Assembly: GCF_027943255.1 (NCBI RefSeq)
Contig: NC_072893.1
Coordinates: 99,517,784-99,581,783, forward strand
Direction: 5' to 3'
Source of the DNA: Anastrepha obliqua
Taxonomy: Eukaryota > Arthropoda > Insecta > Diptera > Tephritidae
Length of the DNA: 64,000 bases
Shown: positions 1 to 11,308 of the stretch, piece after piece
Position numbering within the stretch: the first letter of the stretch is position 1
How the letters are laid out: every line of letters begins with the position of its first letter
Position numbers and translations under genes: made by a program
Notes under the pieces: generated by a model
The model's database searches: none
The model's input: the letters and a program-made list of their open reading frames with translations, nothing else
Told to the model about the DNA's origin: nothing

Positions 1-1241
1 TATCACTACAAATTCCAATATTACTACCTCGCCACTTATTTTAATTAGCCAGTATGCTACATTCAAGATTGCATAGACTTCCGTTAAAAATACCGTAGCA
101 ATCTGTCTGGTTGGGGGCTTTAGTCTGTAATTTATCATAGTAGCCTTCCACCAGACTACAGAAGCGTATATAATAATTGGTCTGGTCAGAGGGTGTACAA
201 CCAGTGTAAAGGTCTTAGACCGGGCAGAAGACTTTTAGTATTCGAGAGATCTTCTGCTCGACGTGCGTCTTCCAGGTCATCTTACAATCTAGGATTACCC
301 CTAAGTGTTTGACCTCAGAAGACAGTTGCAATGTAACTTATTTCAAGGTGAGTTGTAACAGGATTTCCATATTGCGTTCCAAAGTACCAAGGTACTTTTT
401 ATAGGATTCACTGAAAGACCATGCAATTTGTACGAGAGATTTGTCTTGAGATTAGTACGCACAGATCATCCGCATAAGCTTGGACGTGTCGAATTTCCTT
501 CAGATTAATACGAGTACAGTGTCTTGTGGGCAGCCCTTCTTAACCTCAACCTTTACTCCTACATCGTTTCCTCCAGTCTTTTGGATAGCATAGGTTGAAT
601 CCATTTGGCAAAAATTTATTATACTGCATGCCTTCTTATAGAAGAGCACATAGAATCAAAGGTAGCATTGTCACCAAGAGTGTTCTTTCTTGTTTCCAAC
701 CCGTTTTCGATTACGGTGACGCACTCGTGTAGAGCCGATTCACAAGATTTTCCATTTTGGTAAGCGTGTTGTGATCATACATTCCGGAATTTTAAACATA
801 AACAATGTAAGGCTTATGGGCCTGAAACTTTTTGGTAAAGCATAGTTGTCTTTGCCTAGCTTTGGGACAAAGACAACTTTCACCAGACGCCACGATTGTG
901 GAACATAAGCGTGCGCGAGACATGCTGTAAATATTCATTTCAGAACCTTCATTAGTTGTTCTTCGCCCACGCTTGAGCACGATTGGGTTAATCCCATCGG
1001 GTCCTGGGGACTACTTAAAGTTTTCGAATGACGAAATTGCGAACCTTCTCGTTTCTTCGTTAGCTATCCTAGTTGCAATGAATAAATCACGTCTGCTGGT
1101 TATACTGGCATGATCAAATTGATCGTTCACTTCTGACTTTGAGTCAGTATAACTGCCACTAGGTTTGAGCAGTGAGTCCTGCCTAGCTGTCTGGTCCCTT
1201 TTTGGGACCTTGCACAACCTCACTGAACTCTTACGACCCAC
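1..1241 (-). mobile_element. Decayed R1/Jockey-type LINE reverse transcriptase
   Basis: Reading the minus strand from about 1241 down to the window edge gives, in RT order, a pre-RT segment, PGPDGI (near 990), VVFVPKLGKDNYALPKSFRPISLT-type fingers (about 820-900, shown here only as its landmarks VFVPKLGK and FRPIS), QHAYQNGKS (near 750), a GCPQ motif (near 530), the catalytic YADD (near 470) and a thumb/C-terminal stretch WKTHVEQKISR (near 270). The parts lie in several frames with stops, so it is a pseudogene. The family signature (PGPDG, HxxQxGK, YADD) is that of non-LTR retrotransposon ORF2 proteins, which copy RNA at nicked target DNA. The left part runs off the window. The clade is not certain; no endonuclease or 3' tail is visible. 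Confidence 0.85.
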
Positions 1242-1397
1242 CAGTCCACAGCAGAACCATATTACTTCCGTTCGTAGAAAAAAGCGTCAAAGCACTGAGA
1301 CGTAAAAGGGCCTGCACATCGGACGCCTAAGCCGCTGGAGAAAGGGGAGGGTTATCACAAATATGGGTACCCCGTGCAGAAAAGATCTGGTGGTTAC

Positions 1398-1460
1398 TCT
1401 CACTCTCTGTGAATGCCGAATGGTAGTCACGCACCAACCCATTCGGCTACGGCGGCCGTC
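1398..1460 (-). repeat. tRNA-derived SINE, 5' head fragment
   Basis: On the minus strand this is the tRNA-like head of the SINE family seen elsewhere in the window: GCCGTAGCCGAATGGGT, then the GTGCGTGACTACC segment. It stops exactly where the 5' LTR begins at 1461, so the LTR element probably inserted into or deleted the rest of this copy. The body is missing. Confidence 0.7.
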
Positions 1461-1950
1461 TGTAAACACATGGCAACTGTAAATGACAGCGATGTATGTA
1501 ACAGATCTACGTGCGTCAAACGTATTTATATTATGTATATTCATATTATTTTCTTATAATAAGTATAATTTAAGCATTAGTTGAAAGTTTGTTTATTTTT
1601 ATCTCGACGTATCCTGACGGAGGCCGCCGTAGCCGAATGGGTAGGTAGGTGATTACCATTCGGAATTCACGGAGAGAAAGTTGGTTCGAATCTCGGTGAA
1701 ACACCAAAATTAAGAAAAACATTTTTCTAATAGCGGTCGCCCCTCTGCAGTCAATTGCAAACCTCCGAGTGTATTTCTGCCATGGAAAAGCTCCTCATAA
1801 AAATATCTGCCATTCGGAGTCGGCTTGAAACTGTAGGTCCCTCCATTTGTGGAACAACATCAAGACGCACACCAAATAGGAGGAGGAGCTCGGCCAAACA
1901 CCCAAAAGGAGTGTACGCGCCAATTATATATACATATATATATCCTGACA
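1461..1950 (+). repeat. 5' LTR, interrupted by SINE
   Basis: Begins TGTAAACACATGG and ends CCTGACA once the SINE at 1619-1940 and one copy of its 9-bp duplication are removed. It is shorter than the 3' LTR because of internal deletions. Confidence 0.8.
1619..1940 (+). mobile_element. tRNA-derived SINE, full-length copy inside the LTR
   Basis: A complete copy. The head has an A-box-like TAGCCGAATGG and a B box GGTTCGAATCTC (pol III internal promoter). The body contains TTTTTCTAATAGCGGTCGCC, TCGGCTTGAAACTGTAGG and AGGAGGAGCTCGGCC, and it ends in GCGCCAATTATATATA. The flanks carry the 9-bp duplication TATCCTGAC at 1610-1618 and 1941-1949, which fixes both ends and shows it inserted after the LTR element. 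Confidence 0.92.
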
Positions 1951-2073
1951 AGTTCAGAAGTAGGATTTTTAATAACTAGTAAAGTTTGATAAACAATTCG
2001 GTCAAATTATACGTGTGGCGAGCGAAAATATTTTGAACAGAACGATAGTATACGGAAAAGTTAAACGGTTCTT

Positions 2074-2484
2074 ATGGCTAATACAGTAAAGATTACAAGT
2101 TTAAAACTCGAGAAGATAAAAGCTACTCTACAATAAAATAACTTGCCCACAACAGGGTCAAATTCGGAACTTGTTCTAAAGCTGAGTGAATTCTTAGGGG
2201 AAGACGAAGTCGAAATTGACGAGCATGAAGACGATTCCATTCAAGATCAATTAGACCAACTACGAGCTGTGAAGAACACAATTACAGCAGGGCAGGAGCC
2301 TATTGTGCAATCGCAACGGACAGCCATGCAAACTCCGATTCAGCAAACGCCAACGACAACGCAACAAATACCAACTGCTGATTCACCGTGTGGCAGAGAA
2401 CGAACATATGTACAAGGACGAACACGAACGGCTTCAGTAAAAGAAATTGCCGTGACCCTTCCTGATTTTAATCCACACATATAA
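2074..2484 (+). pseudogene. Gag-like N-terminal region of the LTR element
   Basis: An ATG at 2074 opens a frame with MANTVKITSLKLEKIKATLQ, interrupted by a TAA and continued as NNLPTTGSNSELVLKLSEFL. The spacing of basic and leucine residues resembles the SAP-like module found at the start of some retrotransposon Gag proteins. A very acidic stretch (GEDEVEIDEHEDD) and a Q/T-rich tail follow, ending at 2484. The capsid and zinc-knuckle parts expected between here and RT are missing, so most of Gag is deleted. Assignment rests on position and this weak motif. Confidence 0.5.
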
Positions 2485-2599
2485 GCTGCTGGAGAGCAAA
2501 TGCATGAGTGTGTCGCCTTAGCTTAAGTGTTTACAATTGGGACGAAAAATGTGTCATGCTAGCTGTTTACAGTAAAATGTGTGCTGACGCAAAGGTGTG

Positions 2600-3580
2600 A
2601 GCGTTCAGGTGTTAAAAAGTTATACACGGAAAATGACTTTAGATGTACTGACGATAAGCAAATTAAAACGGAGCTATTAGAAATAGTCAACGAATATCGG
2701 AACGTATTTGTAAGTGATCTTAATGATCGGAAAAACGAATGCAATTGAAATGGAAATTAAATTGGACACGGATGTTCCAATCGCGCAATCTCAATATCGA
2801 ATTCCGGAAACGCAAAAAGCCATCGTAAGCCAAATAGTAAAAGATCTTTTAAAAAACGGTATTATTGAAAAGTCAAACTCGGTTTATGCTAGCCCAATAA
2901 CTTTAATAAAAAAAAGAAGGTACAGATAGAATGTGTGTTGACTATCGCAAAATAAACGCTAATACGAAAAAAGAAAATTTCCCAATGCCCAATATCGAAG
3001 AAACTACAAGAAATTTCGAATTATAAGTATTATATAACACTTGCCTTAAATTCGCATTATTACCAGGTGCCAATAGCTACTGAAAGTCGAAGTATGCAGC
3101 GTTTATTACTACTGAAGGTCTATATAATTTTAAGTGCAGGATCATGGCAAAAATTAAAGACAATAATATTATCTGACATGACACACTATGTGGATGACAT
3201 TCTAATAGGGAGCAACACAATCGACGAAATGTTTAATAAAATCAAACAAGTTTTTCAAGCAATACGTGAGATACATTTAACGCTTAATATTAAAAAATGT
3301 GGGTTCTTAAAAACAAAAATAGAGTTTTTGGGTCGTGGTCTTGGTTCCGGTGGTATTCAACCAGTGTTAAGAAAAACGATTGCAGTTGAACAATTTAAAG
3401 CACCAACTAACGTTCATGAAGTTCGCCAATTTCTAGGGCTTAATGGTTATTTTCCGACGATTTGTCCGGAGTATGTTATTTTATCTGAACCGTTAAGAAA
3501 ACTTTTAGGAAAAGACAGCCAATTTAATTGGACAAACGACCAACAGATAGCTTGAACGCTTAAAGACATTCTCTTATCTT
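2600..3580 (+). pseudogene. Gypsy-type reverse transcriptase fragment
   Basis: RT N-terminus at 2714-2929 contains KLDTDVPIAQSQYRIPE, GIIEKSNSVYASPITLIKK, followed after a frameshift by CVDYRKINANT (about 2930-2965) and FPMPNIEE. After a damaged stretch the catalytic YVDD lies at about 3187 (THYVDDILIGS), then NIKKCGFLKTKIEFLG and VRQFLGLNGYFPTICPEY, the connection region. This order is typical of Ty3/gypsy Pol. RNase H after 3580 is hardly recognisable. Several stops make it non-functional. Confidence 0.88.
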
Positions 3581-3769
3581 AACCAGTAATGGTAACGTGG
3601 AAGCGGAACATGAAATCCATACTGATGCCAATACAATTAGAGCATCTTACCGGAAAGCGAATGGAACACGCATGATTACGCATTTTGAAAACTAATATTA
3701 CTAACGATGACTGGCTTTTTGCAATGTAGTTAAGCGACGAAGGAATTAAACAAATCTTCTAAAAGGTTA

Positions 3770-5063
3770 ACGTAAATGATTTATCTGTAAGAGGGTACTG
3801 CGTTGAGAAAGACAGGTTTTATCGTGTCATCAATAAGAAGAAGCTGTGCGTTGTCCCGAAATCACTTCGTTGGTGGATAGTTCATGACTATCATGATAAG
3901 GCTAGACATCTAGGCGTAGACAAAACAATCGACCGTATACAAAACTTACTTTGGTTTCCACGAATGCGAAATTTTGTAAAAGCTTACGTAAAATCTTGCG
4001 TTGACTGTGCAAAAAAGGAAGAGCGGAAAGAAAGAAGGGGTGTATAGTATAACTACGATGATATCGAACCGATTCCTTTTAAAACTATATATCTAGATCA
4101 TCTTGGTCTATTTCCGAAAAGCTCGCATAGGAACGAACACATATTGGTTTTGGTTGACTCTTTTACCAAGTTTACAGTAATTCGCGCTGTTAAGAGTACT
4201 GCAACCCAACACGTGCTAGCAGTCCTCGACGAAGTAATAAGCTACATCGGAGTTCCTCATCGTTTTGTAATAGATCGTGGAACATCGTTTACATCTAAAC
4301 TCTTGTTAAATATTGTACAGATTACGATATTAAACACATTCAAAACGCAGTTCGCACACCACGTGCGAATAGGCATGCCGTACGAGCTAACCGAACATTG
4401 CTCAGCATGCTACGAACGATGACACAAGCGAAAAACAAATGGGACGACCAAATACGGGATATCCAATGGGTTTTCTTTCAACACAACTCGTAATCAAACT
4501 ACAGGTCAAACCCCATAGTATATTCATTCAAACCACGAGATATTTCCAAAAACAAACTGACGACAATTCTAAACGACAACGACTCGCAAAATATAGTAGA
4601 TATCAACGATCTTCGACAATCAGCAGACGAGTGAGTTAACCGACAATGAGAAAAATCCAAAATACGTTTCGACGCAAAACATACCGCATCAACACAATAC
4701 GAAGTTGGAGATTTTGTCTTAGCAGAGAACGAACCAGCAAGCACAGGGGAATCACGAAAGTTGGAGGCACGTTACAAAGGCCCCTTTATCATAAGCAAAA
4801 CTCTTGATCGTGATCGATACGTCATAACCGATCTTCCAGATTCTTCACCCAAACAACGTCATTACACATCAATATTTTCTTCCGATAAACTTCGACCATG
4901 GTGTAATCTGTCAGTTTTTGACGAACAATTAGCGAGGGTGACGAAAGCACCGATGAAGAAGAGAACTAACACGTTTCTACGACAGTCGGTTCTACGTTAC
5001 CGAAACGACCCGGATTTATATCCGGCCAAGGACTGCCACTCCAGCAGTATTCTGCGTATGTAA
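3770..5063 (+). pseudogene. Gypsy-type integrase fragment with GPY/F module
   Basis: The HHCC zinc-binding domain is seen at 3880-4030: HDYHDKARHLGVDKT, then LLWFPRMRNFVKAYVKSC and DCAKKE. The catalytic core follows: YLDHLGLFPKSS (first D), LVLVDSFTKFTVIRAV, and the second D in GVPHRFVIDRGTSF (about 4260). Near 4761-4905 the C-terminal RYKGPFIISKTLDRDRYVI is a GPY/F-like module, followed by KLRPW. Integrase joins element ends to host DNA. Stops and frameshifts after 4320 show decay. Confidence 0.87.
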
Positions 5064-5144
5064 GTATGGGGAATGTTTATGCTGCTACAACATCAACAAA
5101 AAAAACTAACGGCGAGGTCGCTTGTATATTCAGGAGTGGCGGAC

Positions 5145-5440
5145 TGTAAACACATGGCAACTGTAAATGACAGCGCTGTATGGCAACTACAAGCTGTTGT
5201 CATGATATTTTAAAGTCTTCAACGGCAGTAAACGAACGAACTTGACGGTCGCTAACAGATATACGCGCCTCAAACGTATTTATATTATGTACCTATATTC
5301 ATATTTATTTATTTTATTTTTAAAAGCTTACATGATAATAAAATTATAAGTAAACTTAAGCAAACGCAGCGCCAGCAATAAAGTATAATTTTAAGCATTA
5401 GTTGAAAGAGTGTTTATTTTTATCTCGACGTAACCTGCCA
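5145..5440 (+). repeat. 3' LTR
   Basis: 296 bp, TGT...CCA. It is the longer of the two LTRs and keeps the segment lost from the 5' copy (about 5185-5250). A likely polyadenylation signal AATAAA lies near 5379, upstream of the shared TAAGCATTAGTTGAAAG. Confidence 0.82.
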
Positions 5441-5689
5441 ATCCGTAGCGTTCTGCTTTAACTCAATAATCTCTCTCTTTGTCGTTTGACAGCGAGGAAT
5501 ATTACTGAGTTAATAAGCAGAGTCAGCTCGCGCAGGATGTGATTCTTTATAACGCACTAACTGTCTTGGCTTAGTAGAGGCTATGATTGAAAGGAACCTA
5601 TTGTAATGAGCTTATCTAAGCCCTGCATTCAATCTTACAATCAGTCATAGCCTATCCTAAGGAGAACTCATGCCATGAGGACAAATAAG
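5441..5689. other. Flank between LTR element and Tc1 relic
   Basis: No gene seen. An imperfect inverted pair, GGCTATGATTG (about 5580) and CAGTCATAGCC (about 5643), may be a remnant of a transposon end, but no duplication supports this. Confidence 0.4.
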
Positions 5690-6362
5690 TCAATCCCCAA
5701 AACTGTGGCCATGCTAAAGCTCCAACGTTATGGGACGCAATTCCGGTTTTGATCACTCTGGAATGTGCACAGGTGCATTATCCTGTTGAAAGATTCAATT
5801 AATAGACCCCAATGCTTCACGAATCTTGGGAAAAGAAAATTTCAATAGAGCTTTATAGTTATTTCCAGCCATTTTATAGTCTCAAGAATTTTCAATTCGA
5901 ACGCGCATAGTACGATATTGCTTCCCATACCATAGCACTACCTCCATGGCTGTGATATCGACTCAAGTACTTTTCCTCCTTTCTTAAGTCATGGAAATAG
6001 TATCCATCCGGCCCTTCCAGATTGAACTTCTTTCGTAAATAAATACTACTTTTTTCCATTCATCGGTATTGTGATTTGTGGTATCTTGTAAAATCGATTC
6101 AGAGGTGTTTTTTTTATTAATTTTAATGCATTAGGCTCTTTTAAAACCGCCCTTCAAACAGTGGATTTGCTGTTGAAAGGGCGAAACTCGATGCAACCCT
6201 GAGGATTTGGCGGGTTTCCTTCTGTGTTAAAGCCATCGCAGTTCTACATTTGTAGTTTTTACCATAGAAGGACGATTTGAAAGCCCCTTCGATCTGTTCA
6301 CGATCTGTTAAACGTTTCCGCTTTTCCCTTTTATTAAAATTAAGAAGCTTTCGACCAAACAC
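5690..6362 (-). pseudogene. Tc1-like transposase pseudogene
   Basis: Minus-strand reading from 6362 gives an N-terminal LTDREQIEGAF stretch compatible with the first helix-turn-helix, then across frames EPNALKLIKKTPLNRF, KKFNLEGPDGYYFHDLR (the first catalytic aspartate region, about 6020-5970), HGGSAMVWEA (about 5950), and FQQDNAPVH (about 5790), the second catalytic D block of Tc1 elements, followed by SHNVGALAWP. The last acidic block (PDLN.IEN) is damaged. Order and motifs fix it as Tc1/mariner superfamily, Tc1 group. Stops and frameshifts make it inactive; terminal inverted repeats were not found. Confidence 0.88.
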
Positions 6363-6801
6363 AAGGAATGCGTAAAAAACGATCCCTTTTCACAGCTTTA
6401 ATGTGCAAATAATGTGATCTAACTGAGTGCCTCTAATCAAGTGAACCAGATTGTATATGCTCCTGCTGTGTTTTGCTAACGCAATTATACGTACTATGTG
6501 TGTACTAAGCTTAGCATATGGGCATATCTATAACAATGCTGCACTCCCAGTTGCCTCTTACAATATCCCCTTTGAGTTCGATCACAAGACTCAAAAAAAA
6601 TCAAAAATTAATGGTAACACACTTGCTTTATTTCATTTCCAACACTTCACTATTACTGTTCGTTTATTCGCTTACAAGTTCAACTTCCAACTGAATGCTC
6701 TGCGCCCCTACACTTCGATTTGTATACATGTGCTTAATTACTATCGTAATTTCTAGAACTGGCAGCTCGTATCTTCTGGCGAGTTCTGTTGTAGCAACAG
6801 C
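6363..6801. other. No recognised feature
   Basis: AT-rich sequence. A 101-codon open frame at 6451-6756 shows no domain or codon pattern I can recognise. Confidence 0.4.
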
Positions 6802-6804
6802 TTA

Positions 6805-7385
6805 GGGCCTTCGCACATGGGTCGTATCTTCATCGTAGCGCATGCGACAAAATGCGAGGCATACGCTTCGTTGTCGCACACTTGTGTTCAAATAGCAAAC
6901 TGCACACGAGTCGTCAGTTACTCGTACTCGTCAAGGCAAGCATGCAGCATAACGCTTCTCGTACAGCAGAGTCGTCAAATATCTGTACGCTTGTAGTTTG
7001 TTTTTGATTTTCAGTGTTAGTATTTTGTTTTTGAATAGTAGGTTTCAAAAATTGTACTAGCTCCTTAAAAGTGTTTTTAGACTCTCTGAAATGTAAAATC
7101 ATTGTAATCATTTGTGTAAGTAAAAGTCTGAAATTTGTAATCATCCTCTTGTAACTCCCTTGTGGCAATGAATAATCCTCTGTTTGAGTTATTCCTAATG
7201 TAAATAATAATAATAAAATGTAATAAAATAAATTCCTCATCAACGCTCGACAAATTGACAACTCGTACTTTTTCGATAGCTAGTTGCATTGTGTGCGGAC
7301 AAGCAAGCGTATCGTAATCATCAACAAAAAAATTATGTAGTGCCGCTGACGATACGATGATGGTACGTCTCGTGTGCGGAGGCCC
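6805..7385. mobile_element. PIF/Harbinger-like element with TTA duplications
   Basis: 581 bp. The left end reads GGGCCTTCGCACATGGGTCG and the right end, reversed, GGGCCTCCGCACACGAGACG: inverted termini of about 35 bp with a few mismatches. TTA directly precedes (6802-6804) and follows (7386-7388) the element, the 3-bp target duplication typical of PIF/Harbinger. Minus-strand reading frames inside (about 6914-7289) may be a leftover of an element protein, but I see no complete DDE domain, so this looks non-autonomous. The inner part is repeated in inverse orientation at about 62850-63100. Confidence 0.78.
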
Positions 7386-7388
7386 TTA

Positions 7389-7697
7389 CCAAAATCCGTC
7401 TGTGCGATGTAATCACCTGTCGTCTTCCTCTAACTCATCTAACTGTACACCCAGAAAGGGTGTCTTGTCTCCCAATCCGCTGTCGCCATCAAGGCTAATT
7501 CATATTTTTGTTTGGCATCTCGCTCGCTATTGTTGCCAGTCGGTTCGCGAAACTTCACCGTTCGGAACAATATGTTTATTTAAACTACTTGGTTCATCGC
7601 CTGGCGAAACGAAGAGGTATATTATTTAATAATTGTATAACTTATATATTAGGAAAATAACTGAACTTAGGCATTAGAACATAAGAACATATTTATT
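7389..7697. other. No recognised feature
   Basis: No exon, RNA gene or repeat recognised between the Harbinger-like element and the next SINE. Confidence 0.4.
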
Positions 7698-7973
7698 AGG
7701 CCGAGCTCCTCCTCCTATTTGTGGCGTGCGTCTTGATGTTGGTCCACCAATGGAGGGACCTCCAGCTTCAAGCCGACTCCGAAAGGCAGATATTTTTATG
7801 AGGAGCTTTTTCATGGCAGAAATATACTCGGAGGTTTGTCATTGCCTGCCGAAGGCGCCCGCTATTAGAAAAAACTTTTTGTTCATTTTGATCTTTCACC
7901 GAGATTCGAACCTACGTTATCTTTGAATTCCGAATGGTAATCACGCCCAACCCATTTGGCTACGGCGGCCGCC
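7698..7973 (-). mobile_element. tRNA-derived SINE copy
   Basis: Minus-strand copy from GGCGGCCGCCGTAGCCAAATGGG (head, near 7973) to GGAGGAGCTCGGCC at 7698. It lacks the GTGTACGCGCCAATTATATA tail found in full copies. It carries private changes relative to the 1619 copy. Confidence 0.88.
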
Positions 7974-8327
7974 GGAATTGTATTTAATTGTATTTAAAAA
8001 AGAAGAAGAATTTTGAAATTAAAACCAGTTTTATTTTATAGCTGATCACCATATCGTTGCGTCGTTACTTCTACTTTCTCCTTCCAACTACCCCATCATC
8101 ATCATTGCTACTCTGCTATCATTGTTTCGCTTGTTGAAAATTTGCATGGTAACAAAACCCGCTTTTGTGATCCCAGCTATTTTGTTAACTTTAATTATGG
8201 TAGCAATATCTCTGTATAACTCACCTTAGTTTTACGATATTATTATGAAGCTTTAGAATATTATAGTATGTGTTGGATAAAATAAGTGTGAGCCACTGTA
8301 TATACAATAGAATGGGGCCAAAAAAAA
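7974..8327. other. No recognised feature
   Basis: AT-rich spacer before the left inverted terminus of the next transposon. No gene recognised. Confidence 0.4.
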
Positions 8328-8625
8328 ATTTTTTTTAGGATCGAATTCTAATAGTGTGGAAAAGTTGCACTGTTAGACTAATAAAGTGTGTGCCAATTTT
8401 CAGCCCAATCGAACGATATCTTCTGTCGCCAGCAGAGGCTTCAAATTTTGAAATTTCAGTTTAAATTCTGAACAATTTTAACTTTTTTGAAAATATTATT
8501 TGTTATCATACCGGTATATGTTAAATACAATTTTTATATGAGAAGGCCCACCGAAACAATTTAATTCACTACACTCCACTCTGATTGATTGATCAAGCAT
8601 TTTCTTCCGCTTTATTCGAAAGATA

Positions 8626-10884
8626 TTGTTTCGTATAAAAGCATTTAATTATAATCTTTTATTAAAAGTTTACATGACGACAGTGGCATTAACCAAATTT
8701 TCCCTAAGACAAACGGTTAATTGCCCATTGTTTGGAAGTCCTAAAGATTTGCCAGATCATCAACTACCAAGTTATGAAGATGTAATGAGATACTGTTTTT
8801 TCAAAGACGGGAACTGGGAGTAGAGTGAGGAGGAAACAGACAACGAACAAGTTGCCAAGAAAATCATTTGTATTTATAACAAGGCTTCTATTCCCACAGT
8901 TTCACATTCACGCGTAATATACATGATAAATGAGTATCATAAAAAGTACAGAGAAATTAAAAAGGGTTTGTATTCTGCACATAGAAGTCCTACTTTGAAA
9001 AAAACGTGCTGATGACTTTAAGGCGAATGCTTCCCGACTTTTTGATAATTCAGCTTGTAAGTGTCAAGATTTTACAACTTGCTCATGTCCAAGAGAAAAA
9101 GAAGTTCCTCAAAAAGAGCAAGCGTTTCTGTCACACCAAGGAGGTGCTCGTATAGGCCGTATCGGAATAATGGACATACCTGAAACAAAGAAACTTGTAG
9201 AAAGACAACGGCGCCGCGATGAGATGACCAAGCAAATTACTAATTAAAAATTCTGTGGTCCGGAAAACTATCCCTCTTGTTCTACGTTCGGCTGCAATAT
9301 ATCGGAAGTGAATGATGGTTCAGAAAGGAAACTGCAGTTATAAGCCAGCGATATGCCGTAAGTGATAGAGCAACAGCAATGCTTGTTAATTCAGTACTTA
9401 AAGATGTTGGTTTGATCTCTTCCGAATCACGAAACAGATAAAAACAAAATTAGACGCGAGAAAAACCTAGTGCACCATGAAATACAACTCAAAGATCGCG
9501 TCAATGCCTTTGCTCCAAAGGCACTATATTTTGATGGTCGAAAAGTCGACATAATATATTCAGGTCAATAGGGGAAACAAATTCTACCTTCAGGTGATCA
9601 AAGAAGAACATATTTCGATTTTATCTCAACCTGGATCGCAATATTTAGCTCACGTTACACCGAAATCAGGCAGCGCTGTGGACATTACAGACAGCATTTA
9701 TGAAGTGGCTATGAAAGCATAGATTGTGATGGAACCTCAATAATAGGTTGTGATGGAATCGCAGTTAATACCGGACCAAAAGGAGGGATCTTTGGAGGAT
9801 AAACTGGGCCGTTCGCTTCAGTGGTCAATATGCCTCCTCCATTTCAATGAACTACCGTTTCGAAGTATTTTCCAGTTCATAGATGGTGTCACTTCTGGGC
9901 CGAAATCATTTAATGGTCAAATTGGCTCAAAACTTAACGGTTGCCACAACCTTGAAGTGGGGAAATATGCACCTATTAACTGTGAATTACCCGCCATCTT
10001 AACTATGGATCTCAGCAAAGATGAAAAGTATTTGCTGGAAATATCAAAGGCAATCCAAAGAGGTACTTGCTCATCGGAACTTATATTTTGTGATCCTGGT
10101 CGAATAGAATTTTGCGTTTGTATATTACAACAGTTCGACCTTCAACTAAGCTCAAAGATCTTGTAAAATATTTGCTGACCGTCTATGTCCCAATGTGGTT
10201 TAAATACGAAATAATAGCTCTCTTGAAAACAGGCCAAGGCTCCTGTTTGAAACTATCAGATGGACTCGGTACCTCGCACCTAAATATTTAGATGTTGCTA
10301 ATGTTTCTATTCCTCGGAACGCATATTTTGCTCTTCCGGAAAACATCCTTTTAACAATGATGACTGATGAGAGACGAGAAATTCGCCTCGATGCTCTCGC
10401 AAAAATTTTGCAAACGCGAAATAGTTTACTACATGCATGTCGCACTCTACCCAATCTCGATTTTGATGCTGATGATTACAACAAAATGATAAACTGGTCC
10501 TCGGTAAATATAATCTCTCCCCACGTTCTAAAGAACGTAACAAATGAAATTCTTACGGAAATTTTATCATCCAACAATGTGTATGAGAATTGGGCGTTCT
10601 CTAAATATCCATGCCACACACTTGCGGTGGAGCGAATGGTGAAACTCGTTACTGAAGCATCACTTCAAGTATGCGCAAATGACGCTCGGGATGGATTCAT
10701 TCGGTGTACATCCCGTCAAACTATGCCTCAGTTTGACAACAAAGCACAATACTCCCTCGGATTTTATAAATATGAAATGAACTATTGCTTTACGTTTAAA
10801 AAACGCAGTTTCTTGAAATACTTTTTATTTTATAATTTTATTTCAATATCACAAAATGTGGATAAAAAGAAAAAGCTTTGGTAA
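8626..10884 (+). pseudogene. Transposon-encoded protein, unclassified family, broken
   Basis: Open pieces in element order: LPSYEDVMRYCFFKDGNWE followed by VAKKIICIYNKASIPTVSHS (8740-8920), a cysteine block CKCQDFTTCSCPREKE (about 9057-9105), SHQGGARIGRIGIMD, SDRATAMLVNSVLKDVGL (about 9362), SPGSQYLAHVTPKSGSA, GCDGTAVNTGPKGG (around 9750), LLHFNELPFRSIFQFIDG with TSGPKSFNGQIGS (9829-9940), PMWFK-like tract, and MMTDERREIRLDALAKIL to YPCHTLAVERMVKLVTEAS (10357-10670). I know these motifs from repeat-encoded uncharacterised arthropod proteins; no biochemical role is known to me. At least four stops or shifts break the chain. Confidence 0.7.
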
Positions 10885-10924
10885 ACATGAAATGAATTAT
10901 TGCTTTAAGTTTAAAAACCGCAGT

Positions 10925-11100
10925 GTTTTCTTGAAATATTACAAAACATGAAAAAAATAACAAAACCAGTTTAAAATAAAAAATAATAAAAAAAATTAAA
11001 AAATAAATAAAAATTAAAAAAAATAAAAATAAAAAAACAAAAAAATTAAATTATATTAAAAAAAAAAAAAATAAATAAATAAATTTATGTCTAATTAGTT
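10925..11100. repeat. A-rich low-complexity tract
   Basis: Long runs of A with scattered AAAAATAAA inside the transposon, upstream of its right terminus. Confidence 0.85.
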
Positions 11101-11308
11101 TATAGTACTTATTTTTGGTATGAAATGTGCTCCGGTATGTATGCATAGAGAAAAAAAAAATATCCTGAAAAAATTAAATTTTTCAGAATATCAACGGAAA
11201 TTTCAATATTTGAGGCCTCGTTCGATTGGGCTGAAATTTGGCACACACCTTATTAGTCTAACAGTGCAACTTTTCCGCACTATTAGAATTCGATCCTCAA
11301 AAAAAAAT

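Larger units (their letters stand above)
1461..5440 (+). mobile_element. Ty3/gypsy-type LTR retrotransposon, decayed
   Basis: Two related repeats begin TGTAAACACATGGCAACTG at 1461 and 5145 and share the ending TTTATCTCGACGTA then CCTGNCA at 1950 and 5440. These are the LTRs. The 5' copy has lost about 65 bp and another inner segment and carries a SINE (1619-1940). Just inside, 1952-1968 reads TTCAGAAGTAGGAT, close to a tRNA-Leu type primer-binding site. A purine-rich AGGAGTGGCGGAC precedes the 3' LTR as a polypurine tract. Inside, from left to right: gag-like N-terminus, RT, integrase and a GPY/F-type C-terminus, all broken by stops and shifts. No matching target duplication is visible at the outer ends. 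Confidence 0.88.
8328..11308 (+). mobile_element. Unclassified DNA transposon with inverted termini of about 150 bp
   Basis: The left segment (about 8335-8490, AGGATCGAATTCTAATAGTG onward) matches the reverse complement of the right segment (about 11160-11303) closely, including GTTGCACTGTTAGACTAATAA and CAGCCCAATCGAACGA. Between them lies a broken transposase-like gene and a long A-rich tract (10930-11095). Outer ends are unclear because a SINE abuts the right side. I cannot assign a superfamily. Confidence 0.75.

Noticed and set aside
1619..1700. True tRNA gene at the SINE head
   Set aside because: A and B boxes are present, but the same sequence recurs as the front of every SINE and the acceptor stem does not close.
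1755..1979. Open frames on both strands over SINE copies (also 7726, 22113, 35739, 41721, 49543)
   Set aside because: They follow the SINE body at every copy and share no coding constraint; the repeat explains them.
5441..5689. Terminal inverted repeat of the Tc1 relic
   Set aside because: The GGCTATGATTG pair is short and imperfect and no TA duplication is placed correctly.
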